64,000 nucleotides of DNA from Siphonodentalium dalli (lineage: Eukaryota; Mollusca; Scaphopoda; Gadilida; Siphonodentaliidae), in NCBI GenBank assembly GCA_032622095.1, contig CP136066.1, positions 59,180,609-59,244,608 on the forward strand, read 5' to 3'. Below the pieces are notes generated by a model. It was not told the DNA's origin. It saw only the letters and a program-made list of their open reading frames with translations, and did no database searches. Below are positions 10,362 to 22,789 of this stretch, piece after piece. Both the position numbers and the translations under genes were made by a program. The first letter of the stretch is position 1. Each line of letters opens with the position of its first letter.

Positions 10362-11310
10362 TTGACGAAGTTATGATGCATCAAATATAGATGATCGTGA
10401 CGAAATAAAAGCTTGATATAGGTCATTCATGGGTCGTTTGTTGAACGTATTATCTGAACATTAATTTCACTCCAATAAATATAACTCCTTCTCTGCTTAT
10501 AGTATCTGTTATGTGCTCATGTTCCCATCCATCCATATGAATACTATACCATTCAAATGTATACATTTATAACTTAGTGGGAGATATAAATTAGTATACA
10601 TGTAGAAAGTGTTAATGCCAATAAGGAGGAGTGTGGTAACACCATTATCAACTACAAACCATGTACCGTAATGTAATAGCTAAGTTGTCAGTGGATCTTA
10701 CTAATTTAGTATGTATTTAGAAACTGCAATTGCATCGATTACCAAACATATTTAACATAGTTGTCGCTACAATATATACATCAGGACGTCACCTATCTAT
10801 ATAAAAGCAAGTGTTTGCCTGTGTGCGTGTTTATCTGTCACGATTTTGGTGGGTTTAAAAATGTCATGAGACAAATCTTATAACACCACACGATTTTAGA
10901 AACACAAATTGTACCAACTTTTAAAATTTGAAGAAAGAAGATTTTATTTTGTGACTGAAATATCCAGGGTTCGCCAGTCGGTTTTATGTTGTAACATGCA
11001 CGCTCTATCACACATCCAACACCCTTGTAATTGCACATTGGCCTCAGTACACAATACACGCTCAACAAAATTAATGCGTTGAAAAAGTCGACCCTGTTAG
11101 CATTGACTTTGTTGATAAGGACTAAACGTAAACGAACTTGCATAGACGCCGCAAAACGGTACGTATAGTACATGCATTGGCCTGTTGTCAACCACATTAA
11201 TATGTGGTGTGTATATATAAGTATGTGTGTGCTCTTGGTGGAGGCACTCGGACCGATCGTCTCACTTTATAGGCGTTGACCTAAAATAAGTTGACTTGTA
11301 TGCAGTTTAG
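10362..11310. other. No gene; one interspersed repeat copy at 10434-10585
   Basis: 10434-10585 is the partner of 2283-2460. The rest is unassigned. A 119-residue minus frame at 11197-10838 has no domain and no neighbouring splice logic. Confidence 0.4.
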
Positions 11311-12175
11311 TGCATATTTCTTGGAATAATAACTGATATAACGTAGTCACGGCAGCTGGCAAGTAAAGAATATAGGAGTTACAATTGACGTAAGGTATTC
11401 ACTGAAGCCGGGAAGTTAAGATTCTAGAAATTATACGTTATGTCAGAAGCCGGTAAGTTAACAATTTTTGAATATTAACTGATGTAATGTGTAACGATGG
11501 AAGCTGGTAAGTTAAAAATATTGGAACTATAACTGATGTAACGTAGTGTCGGAAGCTTTTAAGTTAACAACCTTGGAATAATAATTGAAGTAACGCGTAA
11601 CGCTGGAAGCTGGTAAGTTAATAATTTTGGAATAATCTGAAGTAATGTGTAACGATGAGAGCTGCATGCATTGTAAGTTAATAATCTTTGAATTATAACT
11701 GATATAATGTACCGCCAGAGGCTGGTAAGTTAATACACTTTGACGTATAACTGTTATAACGTTAACGTATCTCCGGAAGCTGGTAAGTTAACAATCTTGG
11801 AATTGTAACTGATATAACGTACTGCCAGAAGCTGGTAAGTTAATAATCTTGGAATTATAAATGATATAACGTACTGCCAGAAGCTGGTAAGTTAATAATT
11901 TTGGAATTATAACTGATATAACGTAGTGTCAGAAGCTGGTAAGTTAATAATCTTGGAATTATAACTGATATAACGTAGTGTCAGAAGCTGGTAATAAGTT
12001 AACAATCTTGGAACACTAAATGAAGTAAGATGTAATGATGACAGCTATGTGGTAAGTTAATAATCTTGGACTATTAACTGATGTAACGTAGTGTCGGAAG
12101 CTGGTTAGTTAATGATCTTGGAATTATAACCGATGTAATGTGTAACTATGGAAGTTGGAAAGTTAAGAACCTTAA
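11310..12175 (+). repeat. Minisatellite, about 52-bp unit, about 16 copies
   Basis: The unit reads roughly AAGCTGGTAAGTTAATAATC, TTGGAATTATAACTGATATA, ACGTAGTGTCAG. Copies diverge toward both ends and are most alike at 11800-12000. Each unit carries GGTAAGT, which matches a 5' splice donor consensus. Confidence 0.9.
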
Positions 12176-13082
12176 ACACGTACCTTGCTTATTATTTGTA
12201 TAACACTTTTCATAGCCAACTGCCTGGTACCCGTAAGACCGTTCTCTTTAACAAATTATCATAACGAGTGCTATGTGTAAAAGTCGTTCCACATATATAT
12301 ACATAATTGGCACAATTGTATCTAATGTTGAAGCTACCCGTTAATAAGTATTTAGCATGGAAAGGCTTAATGGGACGAAAACGCTGTTGAATCCACAGCA
12401 TTCACCAATAACTGTTGTTAAAACTCTCTGCATGTATTGAAATATCTAATGTCACTCTGTCCAAATCAATCGCATACTCGAATCCACGTTGCAACTCATT
12501 TATAATTTTTAAGCAATAAGTACGCATTAGTTTTTCATCGAATGAAGTCTGTGACCTGCTGTTGGTCACTCACTGACCATTCTTATTGTTGATTGACTAA
12601 GAGGCGCCAATTGCATCTACTGCGAAATCAATCTGTAAATATTTTAAACTAAATGTATTGTTATTGAGTTGCGACTTTGATTAAATACGTCTACTGGTAT
12701 GCAATTGATTTGGGTCGATTGAAATTGGATCTGCCTATACAATCAAAGTGTTTTTGACAGGATTGTTCAGGGTTTTTATAAACAAAAAATGTGTTTGGAT
12801 TTGACTGTGTGTTTTCTCCAGTAATAACACTCTTGGTATTCGGTGCGTTAAATAGTTGCCGCTGGTAAAAAATTGCCGGTGGTAAATAATTGCCGGTGGT
12901 AAATAGTTGTCAGTCGGTTCCCTTGTTTGTCCAAATAGGTGAACAAAACGACAAACAAAGATACATGTTTTGGTTCTTCGCGAAAAATCAAATTAAAGAA
13001 CAAAATGAAGAACAAAACATACATGTTGTTAAAGGACCAAATCAAGTACACAAACAGACATTCAGGTTATAACACCGCTTTC
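12176..13082. repeat. No gene; short triplicate at 12850-12910 and an AACCAAA-type repeat end
   Basis: GTTGCCG.TGGTAAA-type words occur three or four times at about 19-bp spacing (12855-12915). 12950-13070 has GTTTTGGTTCTTCGCGAAAA and AAAGGACCAAATCAAGTACA, resembling 41990-42110. Otherwise nothing. Confidence 0.5.
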
Positions 13083-13382
13083 TGACTGAATTGCAAATGC
13101 ACGTGAACCACATAACGTTCATTATTAGTCTACCTACATAACTATAATGTTACATTTCCGTACATGGAACATAACGTCTTTGGTAGCTGAATGATTATTA
13201 ATGCTATATTGTTATATATCCAAATGGGTCATTGACTGAATTGCAAATGCACGTGAACTACATAACGTTCATGATTAGTCTACCTACATAACTATAATGT
13301 TACATTTCCGTACATGGAACATAACGTCTTTGATAGCTGAATGATTATTAATGCTATATTGTTATATATCCAAATGGGTCAT
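13083..13382 (+). repeat. Tandem duplication, 150-bp unit, two copies
   Basis: TGACTGAATTGCAAATGCAC at 13083 recurs at 13233, and the full 150 bp through CCAAATGGGTCAT repeats with only a few mismatches. It is a recent duplication without coding capacity. Confidence 0.93.
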
Positions 13383-14030
13383 AAACACACTTTTATGTAG
13401 ACCTGGCTCTCCCGATTCCAACGATATCAATAACTCAGTTTTTTTTTCAAAAGTGGTGGTCACACATTGTGATACTTAGGCAACGGTATGTATCTCTTAG
13501 AAGCCACAGTGAAATACGAGTCCATTATTTCACTGTAGCTATCGATATTTCACTGTAGCATGCCGGCGGTTTACAACGAGCGCGAAATTTGGGTCTACCA
13601 ATTGTTTCCGCCCGAGTATTGTTCAATTTGTTGGATTATTAAAAGTGAAAGTTGCATAATTTAGCAACTGTGCATTAATGAGGCGCATACAATAAAAAGA
13701 ATACCCAATGTTTTGTTTGAAGACCTGAACCATCTCATTCCTGTCTGGAATGGAATATCGAATTTTCACCCGGGGCTTGCAGCCGCTCGTGAATATTAGA
13801 TATTTCTTTCCAGACACTCATGAGATATTTAGGTATTAAAACAGAAACTGCATGTATTCTCTGTATATTAGTACAGTTATTGTTCCATACTTTACCCCCC
13901 CCCCCCCCCCCCCCCCCCCCCCGATTGTGATAGGAGCAATAGTATTAGCCCCGCCAGCAGTCAAATGATCAGAGTCTAAATATGACTCGAACACAGTCTC
14001 GGCAAGTGTGGGTTTGGTAATTCAAAATAT
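13383..14030. repeat. No gene; 28-base poly-C tract at 13895-13922
   Basis: The C homopolymer sits where the related repeat at 43556-43620 has a short CACCC, so it looks like expansion within a dispersed repeat (shared words GTTCCATA, GTGATA, GCCAGCA, AATATGACTC). ATTTCACTGTAGC occurs twice at 13525-13562. Confidence 0.65.
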
Positions 14031-14500
14031 ACCGTTTAATTAGTCTTTTCCATATCATGTTAACCCAAAACGTGTGACATATTTCTAAACGTTAGACTAT
14101 GATATTTAAGCTAGGCCGCATTCCCACATAAACCTTGAATTTTATGGGTTCCTTGAAGAACCAAATTTAGGATTTGGAACTAAACTGTTTGGTTCTATGT
14201 TGGAATTTGGTTCTCCGGGAAACCAAATTTGGAACTTTGTTGTTAGAGCGCACATATTAAACGCGGCTTATCGTCGACTGACTATGCATTATTTACCGAC
14301 AGACAACTATATTTACCGTTCGAATAGACAGCGTGGATCAAGTCGATATTAACCAATTGTTACCCTTCATCCCATTTTCTGATTGGCTGAGAGTGCATCA
14401 CATGGCGGGCCGTAAATCACTTATTACCCTCGAGGGTAACATTTTCTCAGTTATTGAGTAAACATACCGTTTAATTAGTCTTTTCCATTGTTACCAGTAA
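14031..14500 (+). repeat. Dispersed GGTTC-rich repeat family (copy 1)
   Basis: ACCGTTTAATTAGTCTTTTC occurs at 14030 and 14467. Between them are TTCCTTGAAGAACCAAATTT, TTGGTTCTCCGGGAAACCAA and a GCATTATTTACCG.CAGACAA block. The same order is seen at 29860-30240 and 43680-44300. GAACCAAA/TTTGGTTC words form many short hairpins. Class unknown. Confidence 0.6.
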
Positions 14501-15362
14501 ACATAGAACTACGAAGAACTCAACGCGCAGAGATTCTCTCACAGCTCTCTAATAAATTTCGAAAACACTGTTTTTATAAACCCCACTGTTTCACAACAAC
14601 CGCGAACTGTGGTGTTTGTTAATTTGCATAATTGTGTGTTTTTTTATTTGCAATTAAAGCACGCTATGAATAAATGGTGTTATCACGGACACAAATCCGT
14701 TGTAAGGTGTAATGTTCCTATTGGACATTTTTATATCAATAATAAATACCGTGGGACAAATAGATCAACCTTATTATGCACTTGGTATGTGGTACAGACA
14801 ATTGCACATACGATGTGCAAACGTTACACATACGTTTATGTATATAAGCTCTAAAGATCAAATAGCCACCCTTTACTGTTTATCAATTGACTATTTCTTT
14901 TCGGCAATACATGTACATTCCTCAGACTTCAGAAGAATACACTTATGTTGCGTAACAATCTGTAACATATGTCAATTTCTTTTTTCACAACTACAACGTG
15001 TTAGTTTCACATTTTAGCGTTCTGGAAATTAACACGTGTGCCTGCGTCTTTACGCTCATTTGAACGAAACCGAACATTTCGCTGCATGGCTATACTCAAC
15101 TTCGAAATTGCTTTACTCCTCTTCCCGTGAACCGATTCCCACCATGCGACAAGCAAACTGACCGGAAAATAGCTGCGCAAATGATGGGTGTGTTAATTGA
15201 TCCAGAATGTGAATGTTTTATTTTCTGAAAAGCGAGGATTCCAACATAAAATTAACTCTTCGAACTGGATTAAAGAATATACGCACGCAATTAGGCCTGC
15301 TATTAAAGAGGGTTCGTGTGTACTCCTTTGTCAGATAACAAAACAGTTATCACCCTTGTTTC
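14501..15362. other. No gene seen
   Basis: AT-rich spacer. Overlapping small frames at 14609-15017 have no recognisable domain. Confidence 0.35.
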
Positions 15363-15474
15363 GTGAGACACGGAGATTTGTCGCCGATCTCGACCTGGAA
15401 TGTCACACTCGGGCCTAGCGGCCCTCGGGTGACATTCCAGGTCTCGAGCGGGCGACAAATCCCCGTGTCTCACT
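15363..15474. repeat. Large hairpin (arms about 50 bp)
   Basis: GTGAGACACGGAGATTTGTC at 15363 pairs with GACAAATCCCCGTGTCTCAC ending at 15474. The inner part GACCTGGAATGTCAC pairs with GTGACATTCCAGGTC. The loop is only a few bases. Confidence 0.85.
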
Positions 15475-15704
15475 CAATCGCGGGCGATAACTGTATATTA
15501 TGATCTATCTCCCAATTGAAATGAACTATCTATGTTATTTGAAATGTTTACATTTGAACTTATTTCGTTGGATAAAACCGATCAGTTAATATCCAAAAAT
15601 AACCCCATTGGAAGAATATAGCAAGATTATCGACAATTCCAACCAACTATTTACCAACTGCACCATTTCAGGGAACAGAACGTTTGAACCACCCACATTA
15701 TAAG

Positions 15705-15839
15705 AATGGTGACCCGGCTCGAGGGCAACATTGCGGATTGTCTCCCTGAGGAACCAATGTCTCCCGAGGCGGAGCCTCGGGAGACATTGGTTCTAAGGGG
15801 AGACTATCCGCAATGTTGCCTTCGAGCCAGGTCACCATT
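15705..15839. repeat. Large hairpin (arms about 60 bp)
   Basis: AATGGTGACCCGGCTCGAGG at 15705 pairs with its near-complement ending at 15839. The inner part AACCAATGTCTCCCGAGGC pairs with GCCTCGGGAGACATTGGTT. Few mismatches. Confidence 0.85.
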
Positions 15840-17039
15840 GTTTTTATTAAACCGAATCGAATAACCAGCTCTGAAAATTAAAAAATAGAGAGGAAATTCT
15901 ATAAATTTATTTAATTTCTTTTGATTTGAAACTTCATGAAATAATGCTTTTCAACAAGTACATAATGTTCACTGGAACAATCTTGTGTTCACTGTTCTGG
16001 CAGGCCCGCTACATCTCTTCGTGCGGCATCCATGATGTTTACTTTGAAGAATGAGGAAGTCGTCTGAATCGTGACGATTTGGGGTTTCCAGTTTGAATGT
16101 CACGGTCAAAATACGTCATGCGTCGTTCGGGTGCTTCCGTGAACATCATAGTGTTCGGGCTCTTTCGGTCGGAGCGGTAAACATTGCAAAAAATGGTGAC
16201 CGGCAATGTTTCATGGGCGGGAAACATTGCGAATTGTTAAATCACACCCTATTGGAAATTAACATAGGCTTTTTAATATGAGGTATAATAAAAGTAAATG
16301 TACTACTTTATTCGGGAAGCATTATTTGGCATAAATATTACGACATTAATATATTATGATTGGTTCAATAATAGTCTTAAATATATAGATATATGAATAA
16401 ATTGTTTAGGCTTGATTATTTGATATTCAGGCATGGAGTGTTTCACCTAACTTGAATCGCTACACGTTACAAGCGGAATCTCAGTCTAGAATGCTAAAAA
16501 ATAACATTACACATTTTCAGACCGTTGTTTCGTGTGTCTATTGTTTTACTGCACTCGACAAAAAATACGAATATTCGCGAATTTTGTGAGAAAGTTGGGC
16601 TTCAACCACATTCGCATGCAAGAAATAATCTGGATTAACAACTTTACCCAACTATAGCTCAATGCAATGAAACAATCTTGAGAGAGATCGAACTCAAATA
16701 AGTACCCACCACATAATAAGAAATACGATCTATTATCTGGGACATCGGTATACAGGTAAACATACCATATATCATGAGATGAATTAATAGATAACGTAAG
16801 TCGCGTAGCTATTGGTTGAAACCCCGAACGGGGGATCCCTGCATCGAGCCAGCGCTCAGAATTTGTTTGAGATATGCACATAATACTTCGATCACCAAGT
16901 AGTCGCTCTTTTTGGAAATATGCATGCAGTTTAATTCGCCGTATATCAATATACACTATTCAAATATTGGCGAGCGCCTTTTCTCCACACATACAGCCAT
17001 GATAGAGGATCGTGATTAGAGGGCCTTCGTTTGAGGTGT
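15840..17039. other. No gene seen
   Basis: GGTAAACATTGC and GTGACCGG words near 16178-16205 echo the hairpin family. The 136-residue minus frame (16956-16546) shows no domain. Otherwise unassigned. Confidence 0.35.
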
Positions 17040-17500
17040 CTACTTGTACATGCAGCAAGGGTAGTAACTGAGTATTAAGATTAGACGATTTGACCATTTA
17101 TTTTCCCAAAAGGTTGCTTTAGCTAAAAATAAATTGGCAAATATAATGTTAGACATATATGAATTATAATCTGGAGGAAATTGGAATAAATATTCGCTTC
17201 TATCCACCCAAAAGTATAAATTAAAATGTATCATCACGTATCAGAGATTTAACAATGGTCACTAACTTACAATATCAATGAAATGTATGTTATATTCACG
17301 GACTCATCTGCCATACTATAGACTGTCTTCAATATTCAATCTGAGCCTTCAGATGTATCAGGTTACCATTATTTTGTCGGCACTTGCATTGAAACATTTC
17401 CATAGATTACACTTGACAATATTATTTTCACTTAAGGTTTTGCTCCCGATGACAGGTGTTGTCATACAACGCGCAACGGTAACTGTATGGAGCCACAGGT
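17040..17500 (+). repeat. Duplicated block, partner of 30415-31370
   Basis: From GATTAGACGATTTGACCATT through AACAATGGT.CACTAA.TTACA to TTTTGCTCCCGATGACAGGT the block matches 30415-30770 plus 31290-31350. Here it is uninterrupted and serves as the empty site for the element at 30774-31284. Confidence 0.85.
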
Positions 17501-17513
17501 ATTTGGCCAAAAA

Positions 17514-18179
17514 AATAAATATATATATATATATATATATAGAAAGGTAAGTATCAAGGCTGATAGTGAAAATAGGAGGTTAAAAATCATCCTCACAAAA
17601 GCTAATTCTTGTTATCAAATTGATCTGGAATTCTAGCATTATGTGCCCAAGTAATCATATTTTTGGTTAAAGTTTAAGTTTCGGTCGTACTTTAAACAAG
17701 TGAGCATAGAAAATCATTCGAAATTGTCAATGAAATTTATATTTTGGTACCCGAAACGTCTGTCCAATGAAAAATAAAAAAATCAAATAATCCAACCCCT
17801 AAATCACCGAATTCTATACTCTTATCAAACTAAATAGCCCTATTGTCAAACAGAAGTTGTTTAATGAAGTACAGCTAATTTGGGGTGGTACTCAACATAC
17901 ATCGAGTTTAATAACGATTTATGTCCTTTTCTTTCGTCAGTTTTACAGATTTCTTTTCGCGGGAGGCCATTTTGAAAGTTTAAACACCCTCGAGAAGCGC
18001 TGCAGTAAATGACTCCAAAATAAAATAATTTTACATCGATAAAAAAAAATGTTTTATCTAATTCCTTATCTAGTGGGTATTATATATCCACCGCATTATT
18101 TTTGTCATTAAGAATGCCGAATATCAATTAAAAGAGAGATATTAAAATTAATTTACACGTATCTGTATGATCTTTTCAG
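17514..18179. other. TA microsatellite (17514-17541), then no gene
   Basis: A run of (TA) dinucleotides is followed by AT-rich spacer. Nothing recognisable. Confidence 0.5.
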
Positions 18180-18680
18180 TCTGGCAGTATTCTGTTGTTC
18201 CCGGCGTCTCCAACCTTCAGCTATCCATCAGTGATGCAGCTGTTATATTTCCAAACGAAACCGTTGCAACATTCCTTCCACTGTGGTGTCTTTAGCATCT
18301 GCTGTCAGTGATATTCGAATCTTAAAGATGCATTCTTGGTTCCAGATCTCCAGTTTCGACAACATCTAAACATTTTCTTTGTTCTGTTGAAAAACAAAAA
18401 TGTTGAAAATCAACTATGACATAACCAAGACCTACATTGTATACATATGAAAGAATATCAATTTGATACTGAAAAATGTACAAAATGATTTTTGGTGTCG
18501 CTCTGAAACATAGAACGAAACGAAAATAACATCTTTCCTGTTGCCCTTGCTGTTTCAAACATGTTATGGTGTACATTAGAATCTAAATAAATTTGAACAA
18601 GATATCTTATAGAAAAAACAATTCCCAGTTGGTCGACAGACATTGATAACTCTAGTAGAGGTGTCATTTATAGGATATAC
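18180..18680 (+). pseudogene. Relic of a third TRIM-like locus: 3' flank only
   Basis: TTCCAAACGAAACC, CTGTCAGTG, TTAAAGATGCATTC.GG.TCCAGA, CAACATCTAAA, TTGTTCTGTTGAAAA and TTGTTTCAAACATGTTAT-type words follow in the same order as downstream of the two intact genes (5795-6560, 34757-35130). No B-box, coiled-coil or propeller coding sequence precedes it, so the gene body has been lost. Confidence 0.65.
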
Positions 18681-18805
18681 AAGCACAATTTCCACTTTGA
18701 AGACTATATAGATTGTAGTAATAGAAACGACCGAGTAACATTATGTAAATTCCGAACGTGCAACCACAAACTCCCAGTTGAGGTGGGTAGATGGCAAGAC
18801 ATTTA

Positions 18806-18822
18806 TGTATATATATATATAG

Positions 18823-18878
<56 letters not shown>

Positions 18879-18903
18879 CTATATATATATATATATATAT
18901 ATC
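18806..18903. repeat. TA microsatellite with symmetric TAGCTA interruptions
   Basis: About 100 bp of (TA)n with ATAGCTATA at each side, making a long self-complementary tract. Confidence 0.9.
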
Positions 18904-20264
18904 TTTATTTCCTCCAATATTGAAGAGTTATAGAAATAATTCACCGAAAGGCCAAATGTTATAGTCATGGAGAATTGCTAAATACAAAAGAGAAACATTT
19001 ATATCGCCGACTATGTATATTAATCCTACATATTATAAAGGAATTTAATAAGATTAGGAAGGTATATTACCCTTTGGATCAATGATATCATAAATTTGTA
19101 TGTTATAGCGATGTTACATGTATATCTGATCCTATATGCCTTTTATATAACACTGTTATGTTCTAGATAAACCATGCTGACCACATGTATATATGTAAAT
19201 ATTGTAAACATATAATTATCTCGATACCTTTATTGGGGGGGGGGGGGGGGGGGGGGGGGGTGAGAAACAAATTAATTGAATTGAAGGTAAAGAGTTGTTG
19301 TTATAGTACTATAGCATACATTGGTTATAAGGGATAATGATTTTGTCCTTCAAATTGATAGTTTAAATTTTTGTTTGTTGTAAATTCACGAATGGGGCGC
19401 TTTCTTAAACCCATAAATTTGATTCTGGTAATTGTGATTTGTCCAAATGGTTTCTTTATGAACCGTGAACGTTCTTAAATCTTCAACTGGAATCAAAATA
19501 TGTGATTTCATAAGGGAGTTTCACATGTTGATTTGAAATATGTCAAATCACTCCTTATAGAACAACATCGATATGAACTTTATACCCAAATTTCACGATC
19601 TCCCTCTACAAGAGCCTAATTCTACAGTTTCATTGAAACGGATTATGGTTTGTCCAAATATTTGCAGGGTTTACCGGCTCACTTCTGTAAATATCTGCTA
19701 AAGATTAGAAATCATTAGAATCACAGACTTCCAAAATAAAATATTCGTGGAAGGTTTTTACCAATATGACCGGATGCCCGAGTGAATTATATATGCCACG
19801 TATAGTCACTAAGAACCAATTGATTGTTATGTGTATCGCAATATTTCTATCGCTGAAAGGCGGTAACTAAATATGATATTTGACAAAATAGTCCTCAATC
19901 CGATGATCGCGTGCGCTCTCAAGGAACGTAATTCATAGGTGTGACACGAATTTTTGTGTATGCTGGAATGTGTTCATAGTGTAAATATGTTTGTGTCTGT
20001 TTCGCTATATTTAATGACTTATCAATACACTTTCATTTATTCACGTTTGTACAACTTGAAATTAATTAGTTGAATCATTGAACCAGACCGAAGTTCGGGA
20101 AAACACTTGGGTTGATTATTCCAACCTGGTGCCTCAAGGTTTCCGACTGTTGCAATGTATAACATGCCATTCCCCATAAGGTTGGAATATTTTCGGCTGA
20201 TATAAACCATTTCAGTAAATAGGTTTGGCTGCATGCAAGTGTGTGGTAAGTTTTTGACTTTTGG
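18904..20264. repeat. No gene; 26-base poly-G tract at 19235-19260
   Basis: The G homopolymer is preceded by ATACCTTTATT. The rest is AT-rich spacer without recognisable features. Confidence 0.6.
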
Positions 20265-20715
20265 TATAAAAACAACAAATTTCACACTAACTAAGTTGGT
20301 TGGAAAGTCAAACAGAATTTCCAGCTATTGAAATGTTGATCAAAATAAGCTCTTCGCGCTCAACCAAATCCAATTTTCTGACGTCGGTAGCTCATTCGGT
20401 TAATGTGGCAGTTGTAAAGTGTCGACTGGAGTAATTTGAACAAAATTGTCAACTAAGAAACCGGCTTGTTAGCAGCAAGGAAATTAGTATATATAAAAAC
20501 AACAAATTTCACACTAACTAAGTTGGTTGGAAAGTCAAACAGAATTTCCAGCTATTGAAATGTTGATCAAAATAAGCTCTTCGCGCTCAACCAAATCCAA
20601 TTGTCTGACGTCGGTAGCTCATTCGGTTAATGTGGCAGTTGTAAAGTGTCGACTGGAGTAATTTGAACAAAAGTGTCAACTAAGAAACCGGCTTGTTAGC
20701 AGCAAGGAAATTAGT
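20265..20715 (+). repeat. Tandem duplication, 227-bp unit, two copies, with a tRNA-like segment
   Basis: TATAAAAACAACAAATTTCA at 20265 recurs at 20492, and I see only about two mismatches over the unit. Each copy contains GTCGGTAGCTCATTCGGTTA, which resembles a tRNA A box. A weak B-box-like GAGTAATTTGAAC follows about 40 bases later. A tRNA-derived SINE fragment is possible but unproven. Confidence 0.85.
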
Positions 20716-22687
20716 CTTACATAAATTATACGATGTACTGTCTCTTTGATCTGGTAGAGTGTGGTGCTAATCTGCTGAATATATGAGTGTTTCTTTACAG
20801 TATACTAAGCAATCCGACATACATACATACATGCTTTATTATCACGGAGAGTGTTGCAATTTCGGGACATTTAACCAGTAGTTATACCACAATGGCATGA
20901 GCTTCAGTTTCTGTGTTACAATCAACAATTAACTACCAAGCACTGCGTGTAACTGCGTAATTCATATGCCACAATTCATGTATATCGTATAATGACTTAT
21001 TTCGAGATATGGTATTGTATAGAGAACATATTGGACGCCATCTTAGAATCGGATTTTAGATATATTATACTGAAGAATATCCTGCGTCCTCAGACACCAA
21101 TTTCTTCCGGTCTGCTGTGTGAAATAATAAGCGCTTTCTCTAAATATTCTTTGTGAATATATAACCCTATATGTGGTGAATCGCATTGTCAATTTAAATA
21201 AAGGGCACATCAGCATTATGTGCATGGCATCAGCCTGCACTTACTTGATGTATATAATAAAGAGCGTTCACTGTTTTAAAACTTCTTTGTGAAGTGATCA
21301 ACCTATTCGGTTAGTTTATGCCGATACATAGCTTTCAATCAGTAACACTATTAGTCGTTTAATTATTGATTATACAACTATCGATCACAGATTAAAGAGC
21401 GTCTATTAGCTGAATGTTTTGTGAAATGACAAACCCAGGGATTTGATTAAAATTGACAACCGCAATAAAGAGCGTTTAAAAAAAGAAGCAAGTCTTCTCA
21501 ATCAACTAAACAACGGATTGCTATAACACAAGTGATTAACACTAGACAAACTATGTGTTTAACCATCCATGGTTATATAGTTTATTAACACTAGACAAAC
21601 TATGTGTTTAAACCATCCATGGTTATATAGTTTGTTGTTTGTATGTATATTAGAATAAAACTGATATAGTTATTACGATATGGTACCATAAGATGAAAAG
21701 TTGACAACAACCGTAAGATAAAGAGCGTTCAATTACGGTACGTTTTAATAAGTAATTTTCTGAATATGGTGCATGGTTCCGATCCACTGGAGAATGGCTG
21801 TGACCATGGCAAGTATTTTCGGAGCATATGAAGCCGGAATATCAATATTTCGTGTATTTATCAACATATCTTATAACTCCTTCCAAATTACGTAGACAAA
21901 ATGTAGAAGTTGGAATGAGCCATGTCCGTTTAATAGAGCGCAATTCATAATATTACTATTTCGATCTATGTCTTACAATAAAACCAATGAGGTAAATGTG
22001 CTCTTTATTATACCTGTCTGATTTGCAGTTCACCAAGAATGACAGTCACGGAGGATGTTGACTTACATATATATATTAAATTACACACTCGAAATTTAGC
22101 ATGTTGCATAACATAAACGTCGTAAATTGCCTTTAATTTGTACAGTCAAGCATCCTGCATTCTTCTTCAAACGCGTCCCACATTATGAACTAACGGCCAT
22201 TTAGATAATGTAGATGGGTTGTTGCTTCCATCAAAATAGCGTATCAAGAGGGGAAACTCTATCTGTTAGGGTTAGTGTAATCGAGCCCAAAGTACAGTTG
22301 CATTATCTTCCAGTCATACACTGTGGACGCAGTGTCTCATCTGTAGACGCGTTACTGGTAATTTACGCCTTTAATCCGACGTTTAAGTGAGTATACCACT
22401 TATTCATGGCTTTTACACAATTGATGGAAGTTCTTACCATAAGCACGATACATACACATATTATTACATTAATAATGATATATTGTTATTAAATTGATAT
22501 TATGTGTATTAATCTGTGGACTTTGATAATAGTTTCTAACAACTGTGTGCATATGCTACATTTTCGACGAGTTCACCACAAGTTACTCCAGTGACCTACA
22601 TTGATAGACCATACGAGGCCCTATAGATGCCCATCTGTAAATGTCATATCGGGGCTCTGATGGGTGCATGTTTTTGATTGGGAGTTC
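20716..22687. repeat. No gene; cluster of AATAAAGAGCG motifs and a 53-bp palindromic tandem pair
   Basis: AATAAAGAGCGTT-type words occur near 21257, 21393, 21464 and 21716, and inverted near 22000. At 21536-21645 ATTAACACTAGACAAACTAT followed by an imperfect palindrome around CCATCCATGG is repeated twice. No coding region is supported. Confidence 0.55.
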
Positions 22688-22789
22688 ATCATCATCATCA
22701 TCATCATCATAATGATGGAACAAGTCTTTCGACTTTTTGTTCCAGTACTAATGAAAATGTATTGGTAAAAATGTCACAATCATAATGGA

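Noticed and set aside
10838-11197. 119-residue minus-strand ORF
   Set aside because: No domain, no splice context, low-complexity surroundings; length is possible by chance.
16546-16956. 136-residue minus-strand ORF
   Set aside because: No recognisable domain or conserved motif and no paralogue in the window.
18806-18903. TATA box or promoter
   Set aside because: Simple (TA)n microsatellite with no gene start nearby.
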